A stretch of 64,000 nucleotides of DNA, from the NCBI GenBank assembly GCA_023935145.1, contig CM043704.1:100539373-100603372 (forward strand). The letters run 5' to 3'. Shown in pieces: positions 39,153 through 52,200 of this stretch (its first letter is position 1; every line of letters begins with the position of its first letter). The notes below the pieces were generated by a model. The model was not told the DNA's origin. It did no database searches and worked only from the letters and a program-made list of their open reading frames with translations. The DNA comes from Bretschneidera sinensis. Its lineage: Eukaryota; Streptophyta; Magnoliopsida; Brassicales; Akaniaceae. Both the position numbers and the translations under genes were made by a program.

Positions 39153-39330
39153 AGTTACAATTTGAATGTGGGCTTTGGAGAATTAGAGAGAGAAGAGATC
39201 TGAGCTTTGGTTTTCCCAGATATAGATATTACTCCTTCATCGATTTGAAAGAGAGAGGAGAAGATCAGAAAGTATATTATAAAAGGAGAGAATCTGGAGA
39301 GGGAGTCTATAAATAGAAAGTACAGGGTGG
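39153..39330 (-). promoter_or_regulatory. Probable 5' UTR exon of the F-box gene
   Basis: On the minus strand a donor-like GTAAGCTC follows base 39153, and the matching acceptor is at 38197-38198. The stretch is GA/CT-rich, as plant leaders often are. The first exon boundary and the start site at about 39300 are inferred only. Confidence 0.4.
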
Positions 39331-39339
39331 GAGGTAGCG

Positions 39340-40394
39340 CGCGTGTCAAAGAGGATTTGAGGGTTTTTCAAAATTTAAAAAGTTTATGAGATTTAGGGAT
39401 TTTTATTTTGTTTTGTTTTTAATGTTTGTGTATAATTTTAACGGGGCTAATTTTCTACTCTCTCTGCCAAAATGGCCCCGCTTCTATTTCAAAATTTTGA
39501 AAATTTGACCGTTCAGCAGCCCAAAACCCATGCACCGCCCTATTGTCATAGTTGTAGTATTATATTTCATACCATATTTTCAATGATACTGAGGTTATTA
39601 CTTATGGAATATGAGTGATTTACTTCCCAAAATGTTGAGATACTAACTATTTTGAGCCAACAATTGTTGATTCACATGCAATGAGCTCTATTAGAAATTT
39701 TGTTAAACATTTGTGGTTTTAGAGGAATGTTTTAAATATTTTGAATAAATTAGATAAGAACAGGGTTATTTTTAAATCCAATATTAAGATTTCGATAGTT
39801 AGTAAATTGAATTTTTGTTGGAATTGAATGATATACGATTGTAAGGTTGGTTAATAGCATTTGTCATTGTGTTAGCCTGCAAGTTGCTGGATAGCTTTAA
39901 GCATCATGAGACTACGACAATAAGGTTAAGGTTGTTGTCAACCTCTCTATCGAGCAACTAAGATTGTTCAACAAGTTTACATTGCTGACGTTATGTACTA
40001 CGCAGTTTTATCATTGTATATCATTCAATTCATGATAAAGTTTGATATTCCCAAATCTCTGGTTTGATTTGTCAATGGACAAAACTTAAATATTTAATTT
40101 GTCATAATAAGTTGCTCAAGGTTTAAATTGATTCCATTCAAACCACGTGATGAAATTTGTAACTATGCCTTATTACTTATACTTTTCTTGAAACTCAATC
40201 TTTTCTAGTTCAACTATCTTATTCGATGAACTTTCTCTACACTTATTTTCTTTGTGTCTCTCTGAATGCATTGTATCACATTTCCAAACTTCGATAGTTC
40301 ATCACCAACAATAGCTCGATTTAGCCATCCATCATTTTTTACTATTTCTCTTCTTTTTTTGTCATTTTCTATTCTCCTATTCTACCAATCTCTG

Positions 40395-40453
<59 letters not shown>

Positions 40454-41220
40454 ATATATATATATATATACTTATTTTCCCATCTCTCACTGTTTTCCTA
40501 AAATTCAGTTGTCACTTCTGTAGTTTCGATAGTTTTGATTGCATTTTTCTTTTTTCAATTATTGTATAGGAAGATAAATAGAGTAAACAAACAACTTTTT
40601 TTGTCTGATAATAAATATATATATTTTTTTTTTGTGAGCTCAAGCTCAAAGCATTGGATCAATGGAACATTAGAATATTGCCTTGATCCGACAGTAGTGA
40701 GCTCTGGCTCAACAAACCAATTTCCTTTGCCAATGCCTAGTTTTGGGTGAGAATCAAATATGCTAATGGGGGCATGACAAATGAGGGCGATGTTGGTTTG
40801 GTGGGTGTTGATTAAGTAATTACAATTTTTATTTTCTATAAATCAATGAAAGATAAAGAAGCTATAAAAAATGAAAGATAAAAAGATTTTTCACGTAGAG
40901 AAAATCGAAAAGCAAGCTTGAAAAAACACTTATTTTTTAAATCAAGATAGTTTTTACCACGTTATCAAATAAATAAAAAAATTACATTATAGTTTGACAC
41001 AATGTTTAAAGTAATCTCTAAGAAATCTAGCAAAACCTTTTACTCTCATCCCATCTCATTCACGCCAAACAACCATGCCTTTCACTTTTTTTTTTTATGA
41101 TCACTCAAAATAACCATGCCTTTTTTTTTGTCTAATAATAGAATTTCGGGTCACCCCATTATTCTTAAAGATGCACCAGAGAAAGTGAGAGAGCTCAGTA
41201 ATCTTGATTACTAGGACGTG
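39340..41220. other. Intergenic DNA, no gene seen
   Basis: AT-rich, with a CT/TA microsatellite at 40391-40470. 39600-40250 has no long frame. 41000-41220 is pyrimidine-rich. Nothing gene-like. Confidence 0.55.
40391..40470. repeat. (TC)n(TA)n compound microsatellite
   Basis: TC run (40391-40415) passing directly into a TA run with one TC interruption. Spurious Ser-Leu / Ile-Tyr ORF over it. Confidence 0.95.
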
Positions 41221-41224
41221 AAAC

Positions 41225-43960
41225 CTTGATCAAATCTCCCCATGGATGGATAGTGAGGTTATCAATGCCATTATCACAGCCCCTATTTGTGATGAAGATG
41301 GACAAGATAGAATTGTATGGCCTTTGGAAAAAAGTGGTAACTTCTCTATTAGATCTACCTACCATCTGATCAACTCCGTTAAGATTCTGTTTATATCAGA
41401 TTCTGCTTCATCTTCTCATTTGGTGGATCCAAAAGTTTGGAACATCATCTGGATTATGCCCACAATGCCAAAGACCAAACACTTTTTTTTAGAGAGCCAT
41501 TTCTAATTACCTAGCTTCTTGATAAGAAAGTAAAATGCCATATTTTTCTCCCTTAATATTTAGTCTTTTATACTCATTTGGTGCCTAAATGTACTCATTA
41601 TTCTTATATTTTGATTTAGGAAACAAATGGAGGCGTAGTGCAAAACGAAGCTAATTGGATGATTTTGGACTATTTTGACATCGCTTCGTAATCTGGGCAT
41701 AACTCTCTCATCCGTTATCTGATTGAGATGATTCAAGATGATACAGAATGTCAAGAAAAATCTCAACAACTTTCATGTTTTGAGTTTTGAGAGATACTGG
41801 CTGCATCAAGGTCGAAACCGGGCTTGGAGTTGCTGTATCTATACTGTTGACGTTCTGGAATGTCCCTTAGCCTGCAATTCTAATATACTGATTTGACACG
41901 GTTTATTTTCAAAAGTTTTTAGACTTAGTGCACGAAAATTCGTGCTGAAAACACCAGTTTCCTAGTTATATTAGGACTTTATTTTATTTTTAATATTTTT
42001 CTTAAATTAATCAGATTTGGATATTGTTATTTTAGGATAATATTTAGAATATTTTTAGGAGAACTTGTAGGCTTCTAATACTGAAAATAAAGAGGAAGGA
42101 AATCATCAGACTTTAGGGACGCCTCTCTCTCTTCTCTTCTCTAACTTCTCATTTGAGTTTTTATCATGGCCCTGTGTGGCTAAACTTTTATAATTTGTTG
42201 AAGGAAACAGAAGCCTCAGAATCAATAAAATTGTGAGATCTAATATGTTTTTATTGTTCAATTTATGCTTCGAGTATCAGATGTTCTTCTATCCCTATTT
42301 TCATGATTGTCTCATTTAATTACTAGGAGGCCTACTAATTTATTATTTGTTGCAATCTACCGCTAGGTTAGATATCAAATCTGTAATTGTTTGATCCCTC
42401 TAATTTGTGAAGCAACTAAGATTTAATGATTTGCTGTATCAGAAATTATTAGATCTTAGAAAGAATGCTCAACTAAATTAAATGCAACCGTTTGTGCTTG
42501 TGTTGTTTAGCTTCATCGATATCTCTAATTCTTAAGGCTGCTACTAGATTAAACCTTTAGTGCTTGTCTTTGGTTGTTTAATAGTTAGAGTTAATTAGAT
42601 CACTTGTTTTCTAATTAACTGCAACTAAGAAGAGATAGGAAAATAGTTCCAACGATGAATATTCAGAGTGTGAATTGATATATACTTGCATCGATGATCA
42701 GTTGTAAAATTTCGATGGTGGATGTTGACTTAGACCAAGGTTTGTTCTTTTGATTGGTTTCAATACTTCAATTTGAATTGTTCATTAGTTGTTTTTCTTA
42801 AAATTGTTTTCGTTATACTCAAATCTCCCCTTCTTGTTCACGTAGCATAAAACTAGGCTAGATGCTCTCCATGGGAATGATCCTTACTCACACTACTACA
42901 TATATTTTTAGGAGTATAAGTTTTATTTTTGGTTGCCTGCGACAGCACACCACTTCTCGTATCAATCTTTTCAAGCATAAGTTGGTCTCTGATCGGATTT
43001 GTACATTTTAAAATAAATTCCCATAATCAATTGAGCTTATTCTTTTACCATGTGATTGGACAATTTCGGTTTGGTTTGGGAGTCAAATGGATTATAGGGT
43101 GGTTAAATAAAAAAAATTGGAGGGTTAAATAGTTAGTGCCTTAAGGTTTTTGAAGGTGATCTCTTTGCTGATCTCGGGGATCTACTAATATCTCCTTTTT
43201 GTGTTGGCATATTTAGAAAGAGAGGTGTTATGCTTTTTTTTTCCTTCAGAAAGTTATGCTTAGCTTCGAGTCTGTCTTGGCAGCTTCACAAGCCACTTTG
43301 AATTTCTCTCAATTTCCAAGAATCCTAGGTCTCATCACAAGCCGGGTACTTCATGGTCTTCTCTAGTTGATTATGTTTGGGTGCTCCTTCCAGATTCTGT
43401 GGTTAAAATTAATTTCGATGGGGTGTTTGATGTCGCTTCTTTGCAAGCTGGTTTAGGGGTGGTAGCTCGTAAAAGTGACACAGTGTTGATTGTATAGCAC
43501 TTGCAGTTAAATTAAGGCGTGTCAACAAAAACTAGTTCTAGTCTTATGGCAAAAGCTCTTGCACTTAAATCAGGGTTGTGTGTAGTCATTACAAATGGGT
43601 TTGAAAATGTTGTGGTGGAGTCAGATTCCAGGGAGGTTATTCTTGCAGTGAGTGCCTCCGGTGGGTCTGTTCCTTAGGATATTCTTCCAGTCATTAAAGA
43701 TGTTTGAAGACTTTTAGGAGAAGTGAGGTTTTGCAGATTTCATTGGGTTTCTAGAACTGCAATTTATGCTACTAACTAGGTTGCTACCATGTTTAACCAG
43801 AGGATATGCCCTTTGGATTGGGGTGTTTTACTACATCCTCTTTGGTGGGTGTCTTGGCCCGTGATGGGCTTCTTGGTCCGTGGTAGTTTGGTTTCTTAGT
43901 TTTTGTTTTCGTGTTTCTGTGTTTTTTTTTGTGTTGCTTTCGTGATAGGCCCAAAAAAAT
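41225..43960 (+). mobile_element. LINE remnant (zf-RVT and RNase H-like parts) split by other repeat sequence
   Basis: Left part 41246-41500 encodes a segment like the LINE post-RT region (GNFSIRSTYHLI, then WNIIWIMPTMPKTKHFF). After about 1.6 kb of unrelated DNA, the right part (about 43190-43870) resumes with a WxIWKER-like linker and an RNase H-like (RVT_3) relic: VVKINFDGVFDVASLQAGLG, then ALALKSGLCVVITNGFENVV and VVESDSREVILA. It has several stops and a frameshift. A T/G-rich tail to about 43960 looks like the LINE 3' UTR. Order and orientation agree, so the two parts are probably one element interrupted later. Confidence 0.7.
41530..43100 (+). repeat. LTR-type sequence nested in the LINE remnant
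   Basis: Contains phrases typical of plant Ty3-type LTRs: 'gaatctgggcataactctctcatccg' style sequence (about 41690), AT-rich core, a CT-rich block at 42120-42150, and near the end 'ctctccatgggaatgatccttactcac' (about 42866-42892) followed by 'ggttgcctgcgacagcac' (about 42930-42950). No coding domain. The ends are not defined to the base. Confidence 0.5.
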
Positions 43961-45535
43961 ACTTGTCTAGGTCTCCACTACCAATGTTGCCAAAGTCATA
44001 AACCTGCCAATCATTTATCTTGACCTAATTAAAAAGAGAAATTTCAAAAAACAAATTAATACCCTAATGAATGCATTGAAAAGGACCAAACAGATAAACG
44101 AGTTTCAAAATCCTAACTCAAGAACATGCTCAAAAAATTGAGTAAAATCACTTGTTGTCGCATGCACAATAGATTCGAGATCAAATCCCGCTCACTGTAA
44201 AGATTGAAGGAATAAAAGGAAAAGAAATCGTTATGTCCTATTGTGTAGTTCATATCGATGAAAAAAGAGAGTAAATTAGTCAACTCAAAATTAAACCCTA
44301 ACAAACTCAAAGGTAACAGAAGTCACCAAATTGTACAAATATAGAAATGAATATTCTTTGATACACATATACCAATGGTTTAATGATGGAGGAAGTGAAA
44401 GAAAACCAATCTCCATTTCGCAATGAAAATAGAAGTAAATGATGAATGGTAACTACTTGGACGCTACCATAAAATTTTTTGAAAGTTTACATTAGAAAAC
44501 TTATTTCCTAGTTCTTTGTGGGAATTGAAGGCTCTTTAAGAAATGAATGTTTCAATTAAGAGGATACTATATGAAAGACGAACCATCAAAGCACATACAT
44601 TCATAAATGTCGTTAAGTGTTTAACACTATTAAGCAGTGTAGTGTTGACAGTATGTCAAAGAATAAATATTCAGAGCCATCAATTTGATTCATTATTTTC
44701 GTTCATTCGTAGACTCAATAAATGAGAATCTATCACATCGTGTGAATATACATATTTTTTGTTTTTGTTTTTGTTCCTACTTGATTTGTTTGTTATCACT
44801 CAAGTTTTCCAAGATCACTACTCGAATATCACAACTGTTCGTATAGATAAAAACGATGACTGAAATGAATGGCTCAATTTGTTTGTTTTTGTTTCATAAT
44901 TAAACACAATTAATCCGGTTGATTACAATGAAATCTTTGGCTTATCATTGGCCCACATGCATTTCCGAATTGGTAAACATACTTTCTCATCAGTCTCTTT
45001 GAGTAAAACCCAATAAACACATAAATATGACATGATTAATCCACGAAGTTATTAAAAGAAAGGGAACATAGCTATTACTTGCATTTGAATTTCATTTCTT
45101 GCTGGGGCAAAACAGGTCAAATAAAAACAATTTTTTACCACTTTTGCACTCTCTCAACTCACTTTTCACCTTTGCTTCGGCTCAACGTTCGGTAGCCTAC
45201 AAAGTAATAAAAAAATGACCAACGAGAAAGAGTATCGTGGGAAGTCTACCTATTTTAAGCAAGAGTCAGAGTAATAATTTATATTTTTCTAGAGAGATAA
45301 ATATTACTACTACTACTAAAATATACTACCTCTGCTGGTCCAGTACCCAGTGTTAGAGTGAGAAAAAAAAGTAAATATTTTTTATTCAGACAAACAAAGG
45401 CTAAATATCAATGAAACAAATACTAAAAAAACATGAGATCTATGTTTTAGAGAGCGAAAGGGGCTGTTGTGTAGTTAATACGGGAGAGGCATATTCCCAC
45501 CATTAACACTTGTCTCTCAATCTCCATCTCCTTAG
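43960..45535. other. Intergenic DNA and promoter of the proline-rich protein gene
   Basis: No exon-like frame. A short tRNA-like word pair near 44150-44190 is too weak to call. The last few hundred bases should contain the promoter of the gene starting at 45698. Confidence 0.5.
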
Positions 45536-45537
45536 AG

Positions 45538-45651
45538 CTTTCGTGTTGTTTGTTTAGAGAAAGCGAGTGCGTTCTAGAGAGAGAAAGTGAGAGCCTTTCG
45601 TGTTATTTATTTAGAGAAATCGAGTGCGTTCTTGAGAGAGAGAAAGTGAGC
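45538..45651 (+). repeat. 57-bp tandem duplication in the 5' leader
   Basis: Copy 1 starts at 45538 (CTTTCGTGTTGTTTGTTTAG) and copy 2 at 45595 (CTTTCGTGTTATTTATTTAG). Both go on through GAGTGCGTTCT and a GAGAGA tract. The copies differ at a few bases. They lie just before the start codon of the DUF7036-like gene. Confidence 0.85.
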
Positions 45652-45697
45652 GAGTTTTAGATAACAAGAGAAGGAGAGAGTTCCAGATGCTCTTTCA

Positions 45698-48600
45698 ATG
45701 GGGAAGTATGAGCAGAAGTATCTGCAACAACAGCAACAAAGGAGTCTTGAGGCCGGAAATCATGGGTCTTCCAGATTCTTCTGCGAGAGATGTTCGATGG
45801 GATTATCAAGGATTTCAGGGGAGTTCAGTCTTAGATGCGTCGTCTTTTTGATTCTTAGTTTATCTCTTTTCCTCTCTGGGGTTTTCTGGATCCTTCCTTT
45901 TCACTCAAAATCTGGGTTTGATGCAAAAGATTCAATTAAGCTCAGTGGTATGTGCCTTTTACTAATTTCCTTTTTTATTATATGGAGGAAATTGCTAATT
46001 TTTTTTGCTAGTTTGTATCGTGTGATTAGGTTTTTATGATGATTTGAGCAGACGGGTATGTGCTAATTTGTATTTTGTAATTAGGGTTCTAAAATGTTTA
46101 GAGCAAATGGGTATTTTATATTCCACCTCTATTAAATATCTTTAAATCTTTTAGATGTTAGGCATGTGGTAGTTACCTTCCCAATAGCGTTACTGATATT
46201 TTCTGTTCATGATTATGCGTTTCTTTACATTTTAGTTTGGGTCGTCGAGAAAATTTGTATGTGGGGTGTCACCTTGCAGTTAACTCTCTTTTTTCCTGTT
46301 CTTTTTTTCCCTAGGAAGAAGGTGTGGCTCTGTTTGAATCCTATATATAGGAGGTATTGTGCATAAATTTGCTAAATTTAGATCATTTATTTTTAATTTT
46401 TTAGCGATTGTGTTTTAGGGGCAAAGTGATAATGAACTGCATCAATGCTTCTGAATAGATATTAAGGCCTCTATGCTTTTATTTTAAATGTTGTTCTCTT
46501 TTGAACAATTGAGTGGATTTTCAATGCTGTTGGTGAGTTGTTATTGTAGCTTGGTTGGAAGTGAATGCGGTTTTCTGCTGTGCCCAGACTTGTTATTGTG
46601 GTAGGTACAATATTATTTTCTCTGGCATTTTGTCACAGTCATTAGAGCTTTTGTAGTTGACAGCTGATCTGGAATTCCTCTGAAATAGGTGCTTTGGTTG
46701 CTAGGTAAATATCATATAGCTGAGCAAGCTAGGCAATTACCATTTTATGAGTAATCAAAGAACAAATTAGATTGATCAAAGATTCTTTACAAATAGACTA
46801 AAAACTTCTTTCAAAAGCTTAGGAGATTATTATGGACCTATGCACTTACACTTCATCTATACTTAATGACAATGATTTGTGTCATTATGTTACTTCATTT
46901 TATATGAAGTGATTCTTTTTTCTTTTTTATTTTTATATAGTCACAAATAGCAATCTGACATGTTCAATAATGTCAATGAGCCTGTAGGGTTTTCCTTAAT
47001 CGTACTAACTTAATAAATCACTTACCAAACCATGTGTAAGCAAATTTTTAAAAGGCTTAATTGCACTTAAAATCCTCAAATTTGAGGATAAGTTGCACTT
47101 AAAACATCAATCTTCTAATTGTATCAATTAAACACCCGAACTTCAAAATAGTTCTAAAGTTTCTGTCATAATCTGTGAAAAAAGTTGAATGGAAATAGTC
47201 ACGTGAATTCCAACTTGTCTTCTTAAAACTGAAAAAAAAACTAAAAGGTAAATTTTTGAAAAAAATAAAACCTAAAAAAAGAAAAGAAGAAGAAAGAAAT
47301 CCTCCATCTTCCTTGTACATGTCTTGCTCTAAATATGCCCCATCCTACGAAGAATCTACAAACAAAATCATGGAGTTTCTTGGAAATTTTATATTTTGAA
47401 AAGCAGTGTCCCACTATAACTGATCTCAATCAACTCATTTCACACTTCTATTATTGAGAGTGGGGGTGATCTGTGGAGCGAGAGTATGAAAGCATCTTCT
47501 TTTAAAATTTTATAGGATAGGTGTGCTTTGAGAGTGGCTATATTTTATAAATATATAAAATAGATGTAAAATATTTTTCTCTTATTTGTAACGAGAAAAA
47601 CTAAAACTACCTACCTGACAAATCATCGCATAAATGAATATATGGCATAATGTACTTTACGTCCAGTATGTCCCCCCTTATTCCCGACATGCTATGGTGC
47701 CCCGGGGTGGGTAGGAGCGGGTCGAGTCCGTATCGCCGCGGAGCAACAGCCGCGTCCGGATCTGATCTATCTACTCGGCAATTCATCCGGTGACTTCGCG
47801 GTCGCCACTTACACGCAAACCTGAGGGATTTAAGAATCTTCCATTTTTTATCTTATTTTATAGGATGACATGCCTGCTTTTCTTTCATGATGATGTTTTC
47901 TATAATTTTTCAATTTGGCTGTCATTTCCTGTAATTGGATGTCATGTTCATAGTGCCATCTCTAAATCCTTTTTGGAGTCAAGTATCTCTTCCATTGCAG
48001 AAAATGTTTGCAAAATGAGTGTAAAATCTGATGGGCGATATATCTTTTTAGTGGGTTCACATTGCAGCGCGGGGTTCTTTGTGATGTTGTTTTTCACCCA
48101 CGAGTTATATTGGTTGCTCTGTAAACTTTTACCTTGCTATCTCTCTCCCATTGTGATTTGCTGAACTCTTAAGCTACGCAATTGAGTTACTGTCTTTCAC
48201 TTAATTTCATATTTTCATACATCAAGAACTATGTTTCATAAAAGGCCAAATACTCAGATTGAATTTTTACATTTAAGAGTTGTCTTTTTGGTACCAAAGT
48301 ATAAACTTCAGAGTAAGAAAAATTCTTATGCTTTGTTTTCTCCATAATAACTTTCTCTTTATCAACCTATGTACTACTTTTTGTTTGCAAAATAAAGTAT
48401 ATTGATGATAATTATCTGAAATGTTTTTTGTATAATTATGTGAATCATAATCTAAGACATGATAGGTGGGGGAGTGTTTTGGACCCAGACCTTGCCAAAT
48501 GCTGGACTTAGAGATCAACAGTCAGGCTCCTAGTAATCTCCTGGAACTCCATATTAGTGAAGATATGGTTTTATTACATGCATACTGTTTTAGGGGACAG

Positions 48601-49222
48601 CTGATCTATGATATAATATAGGGACCTGTTTCAGTGACAAATTGTCCTGGTTTGTGATATGGAGTGGGCTGTGTTAAAAAGTTCAGTTTAGGAATCCTAA
48701 CTCTTATTTAGTCTTAAAAAGTCTGTGGTCTCCTCCTCTCATTAAAGAGACTCGGCTGTTCAATTGAAGTGATTGATTGGACCAATTTACAAAAGTCGAT
48801 ATGCAAATTGAATTGCTCCATTGTTTTTACATATCTATTGAGGGCTATCTTCTATCGTCTAGAGCATGGAAGTTACAGGAAAGGAGAGTCCACATTGATG
48901 TGGTAAGAGCAGTTTCACGATTTTATGGATTACTGTGATGGTTGATCCCATCTTAGTATAGCCTTGTTATGGGTTATGGGTTATGGGTTTATCGGCTTAT
49001 CGCTAATACATTGTTGTTATTCCATCGTAGATGTGCATAATAGGTGTGGGTACAAAATGAAAATATGTAATATTATTCAAGTAAATAATTTCTTTCTTTC
49101 TTTTCAGTTCAACTTTTTCTTTTCCCTATTTTTAGAGGAATGGATGTTGCTAAATAGACATGTCTAGAAGGTGGAATGAGGATATTACGTAAGGCATATC
49201 CAAGGTTACTCTTAACTAATTT

Positions 49223-49260
<38 letters not shown>

Positions 49261-52200
49261 CTGGTGTCTTTTCTGCCTGTAGCATATATTTTAATGCATC
49301 TCTTATTAAATGTTTTTTTCCTCTTCTTCAAGAATGTTTCAGTCTCAAGAAATAAAATGTTCACAATTCTATTTTTCATCAGTAAATGATTAGAGGTCCA
49401 TCATAGTTATAGTAGCAGTATGAAAACAAAATTTGGATCTTGTGATCGAGGCAATGGAAACTCCTATACGATATATGCACTATTGGTCTCCAGTTCTGAC
49501 TAGTTTAGCAAATGAGCCAAGCCAATTGCTAACAGCTTGCTCGGTTGGGCTCATTCATTTAATAAACGAGTCAAGCTTAAGCCCTAAATCAAGCTTGTTT
49601 AGCAAACCTATATGAGCCAGAGCGTCTTATTGTCTCAACTTGGAAGTTCCTGAGCACAAGTATAAAAACATTATGTATATTTTAATATATATTAATAATG
49701 TTAACCTTGTCTGGGTCTTAAGTTTGGAAGGCTTAGAATCAAGCACCTCTCTCTCACAAATACCAAGATAACTGCAGCGCCCCCATAATCAGTTACTATA
49801 ATGTTATCCTTACTCTTCAATCTTTTCTCTCTTCTTAGTTGAACAAGATGTTTGCTTTGTTTATATGTTAGTATTTGATGAGTTGGCTGATTCAATTGAA
49901 TGCCATTTTGCTTAATGCACTGGTTGGCAGAAGAAAACCGAGGAGAAATTGCTAGATGAAATCCTTTATATTGGTGGCTTTAGCCTGGTTCAACCTTGAG
50001 CTCAAGCTGTAATAGAGGTAGCCAGGTTAAATGAGTGAGCCAAGCAGAGCTCAAGAATGGCAAAAAAATTTCGATCCAAGCTTGAGCTCCCCCAGGAAAG
50101 CCCAATTTGAGATCGAGCTGACCTGGGTTCTTATCTTAGAAATGAGCAGAGTGCGAACAGTGGAGTTTGGCACGGCGCAGCTTATATGCTTCCCTATTTT
50201 TTGACTTTGTCTTTGGTTATTATTTTAGATCAAAATGTTTGTTCAATGATATTGGGTTTAATATATGAAATGCAGAGTTGCTTGCACAGAATCTTCCCTA
50301 TGAATTTTGGAGGGGTAGATCTTGGTTCTCATCTGTGGAAATTTCTTTTGTCCAGTTTTTGGGTTTTGATTGTCTTATCCTGTTATTGTTTTTTATGGAT
50401 TGCTAAAGTTGTGTTCACAAGTAGATGCTAAGATCCTCACATAAGCCTCTGGCAATACTTTTGAAAAGTGAAATATAATTTATTGTGTTTGGAGTCTAAA
50501 CATGTATTCACTTTAGAGTTTCTTCATTGTGTTATTATTACGATGTGAGCAGTTGAATTTGTTATTGTATTCCCATTGATAACTTTCAGTGGTCTTTTTG
50601 ACACTTGTTGCTTATAAGGCTCATTTCTTCTTTTTGCAGCCTCTGTTCAGGCATGCTTCAGATTGCAGAAGCCAGTTTCGCAGCATGTTCCTCACATTGG
50701 AAGATTAGAGTATGACATCTATGGGGAAATAGGTGTCCCAGATACAAAGGTTTAACTTATGTTCCTGCTGTTATGTTATGTTGCAGTATTTTTTGAATAT
50801 AAAGTAAAACATTTACCTAAAAGCTATTCATTCTCAACAGGTGGCCATTCTATCCATGCACCAATCAAGTGCATCTAACTGGACTGATGTGGTGTTCGGT
50901 GTTCTCTCCGATCCAGTAAATGTCCCAATAAATTCAGTGTCCCTAAGTTTGCTGAGATCATCTTTAATTGAGTTGTTCCTTCAGCAATCCAATCTGACTT
51001 TGACCACATCAATTTTTGGAATGCCATCTATGTTTGAGATATTGAAGTTTCCTGGGGGAGTCACTATTATCCCTTTGCAATCTGCTTCCATTTGGCAGAT
51101 ACCCCAGATACTATTTAACTTTACTCTCTATAATTCCATATCCGAAATACAGGAGAATTTTGTTGAGTTAAAGGATCAGTTGAAGTTTGGATTGCTTCTG
51201 AAGTATTATGAGGTATGACACCAGTTTCTAGTTTCTTTCTACCGTGGGCATTAATGGTTTGGTTTTAGGAGGGGTCCACCTTATCTAGACACTAACTTGT
51301 TATAGCTTCAGGTCTGATTCTGGTAAGGTTTAGACTTAAGATATGGGCAGTAGAATTAGCATTTCTATTTGCCTTACTAAATACTCCCTCCGTCCCATAT
51401 ATTTGATAAGTATTCCATTGTGGGATGTCTCATATAGTTTGTCCATTTAAAAAGTCAAAATTTAACTTTAATTAAGGTTCCTAAGTTACCCTTAAGTTTA
51501 GGTTTCCTAGAAGATTCTACCATTAAGTCTAGGTATTAAATAAGGGTGTTTATGGAAAGTAAGCTATAATATAATGAGTTGTAGCATTAATTATTATATC
51601 TACTTAGAAAGTTGGATTTTCTATACATACCAGTATATATGGAACGGAGGGAGTATTGAATACTGATTCAAGAATCATACACAATTCATGAGATTAATGA
51701 TCAAACCTTGATCTCCTTAAAGGAAATGAAAGACTGCAAAATAGATATATACCATCCAGTTACTTTCCTAAATGAACATACTGGGTATTTAATTAACTTT
51801 GTCCCCTCCCTCTAATGCAGAATGTATATGTGCAAGTAACAAACAAAGATGGATCTACAATATCTCCCCCAGTCACCATACAGGCTTCAGTCATGTCAGA
51901 TCTGGGGAGCCTTTTGCCACAAAGATTGAAGCAGTTGGCTCAAACCATTGCAGACTCTCCTGCTAAGAATCTTGGTCTTGATAACTCGGTCTTTGGTAAG
52001 GTCAAGAGCATTATTTTATCATCTTATTTAAAGGGTACACTTCATGCTACTTCTCCAACTCCGTCACCAGCTCCATCTCCATCTCCAGAGCCATTGATTT
52101 CCCCTTTTCCTGCTCGTTCTCCATCTTATTCTCCAGCACCTTCACCTAACATTCATCACCTTCCTCCTTGTGTTAACTGTGAAGCTTCTTCTCCATCTGA

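Noticed and set aside
44140..44200. Possible tRNA or SINE B box (GATTCGAGATCAAATCCC)
   Set aside because: No matching A box or cloverleaf and no tail.
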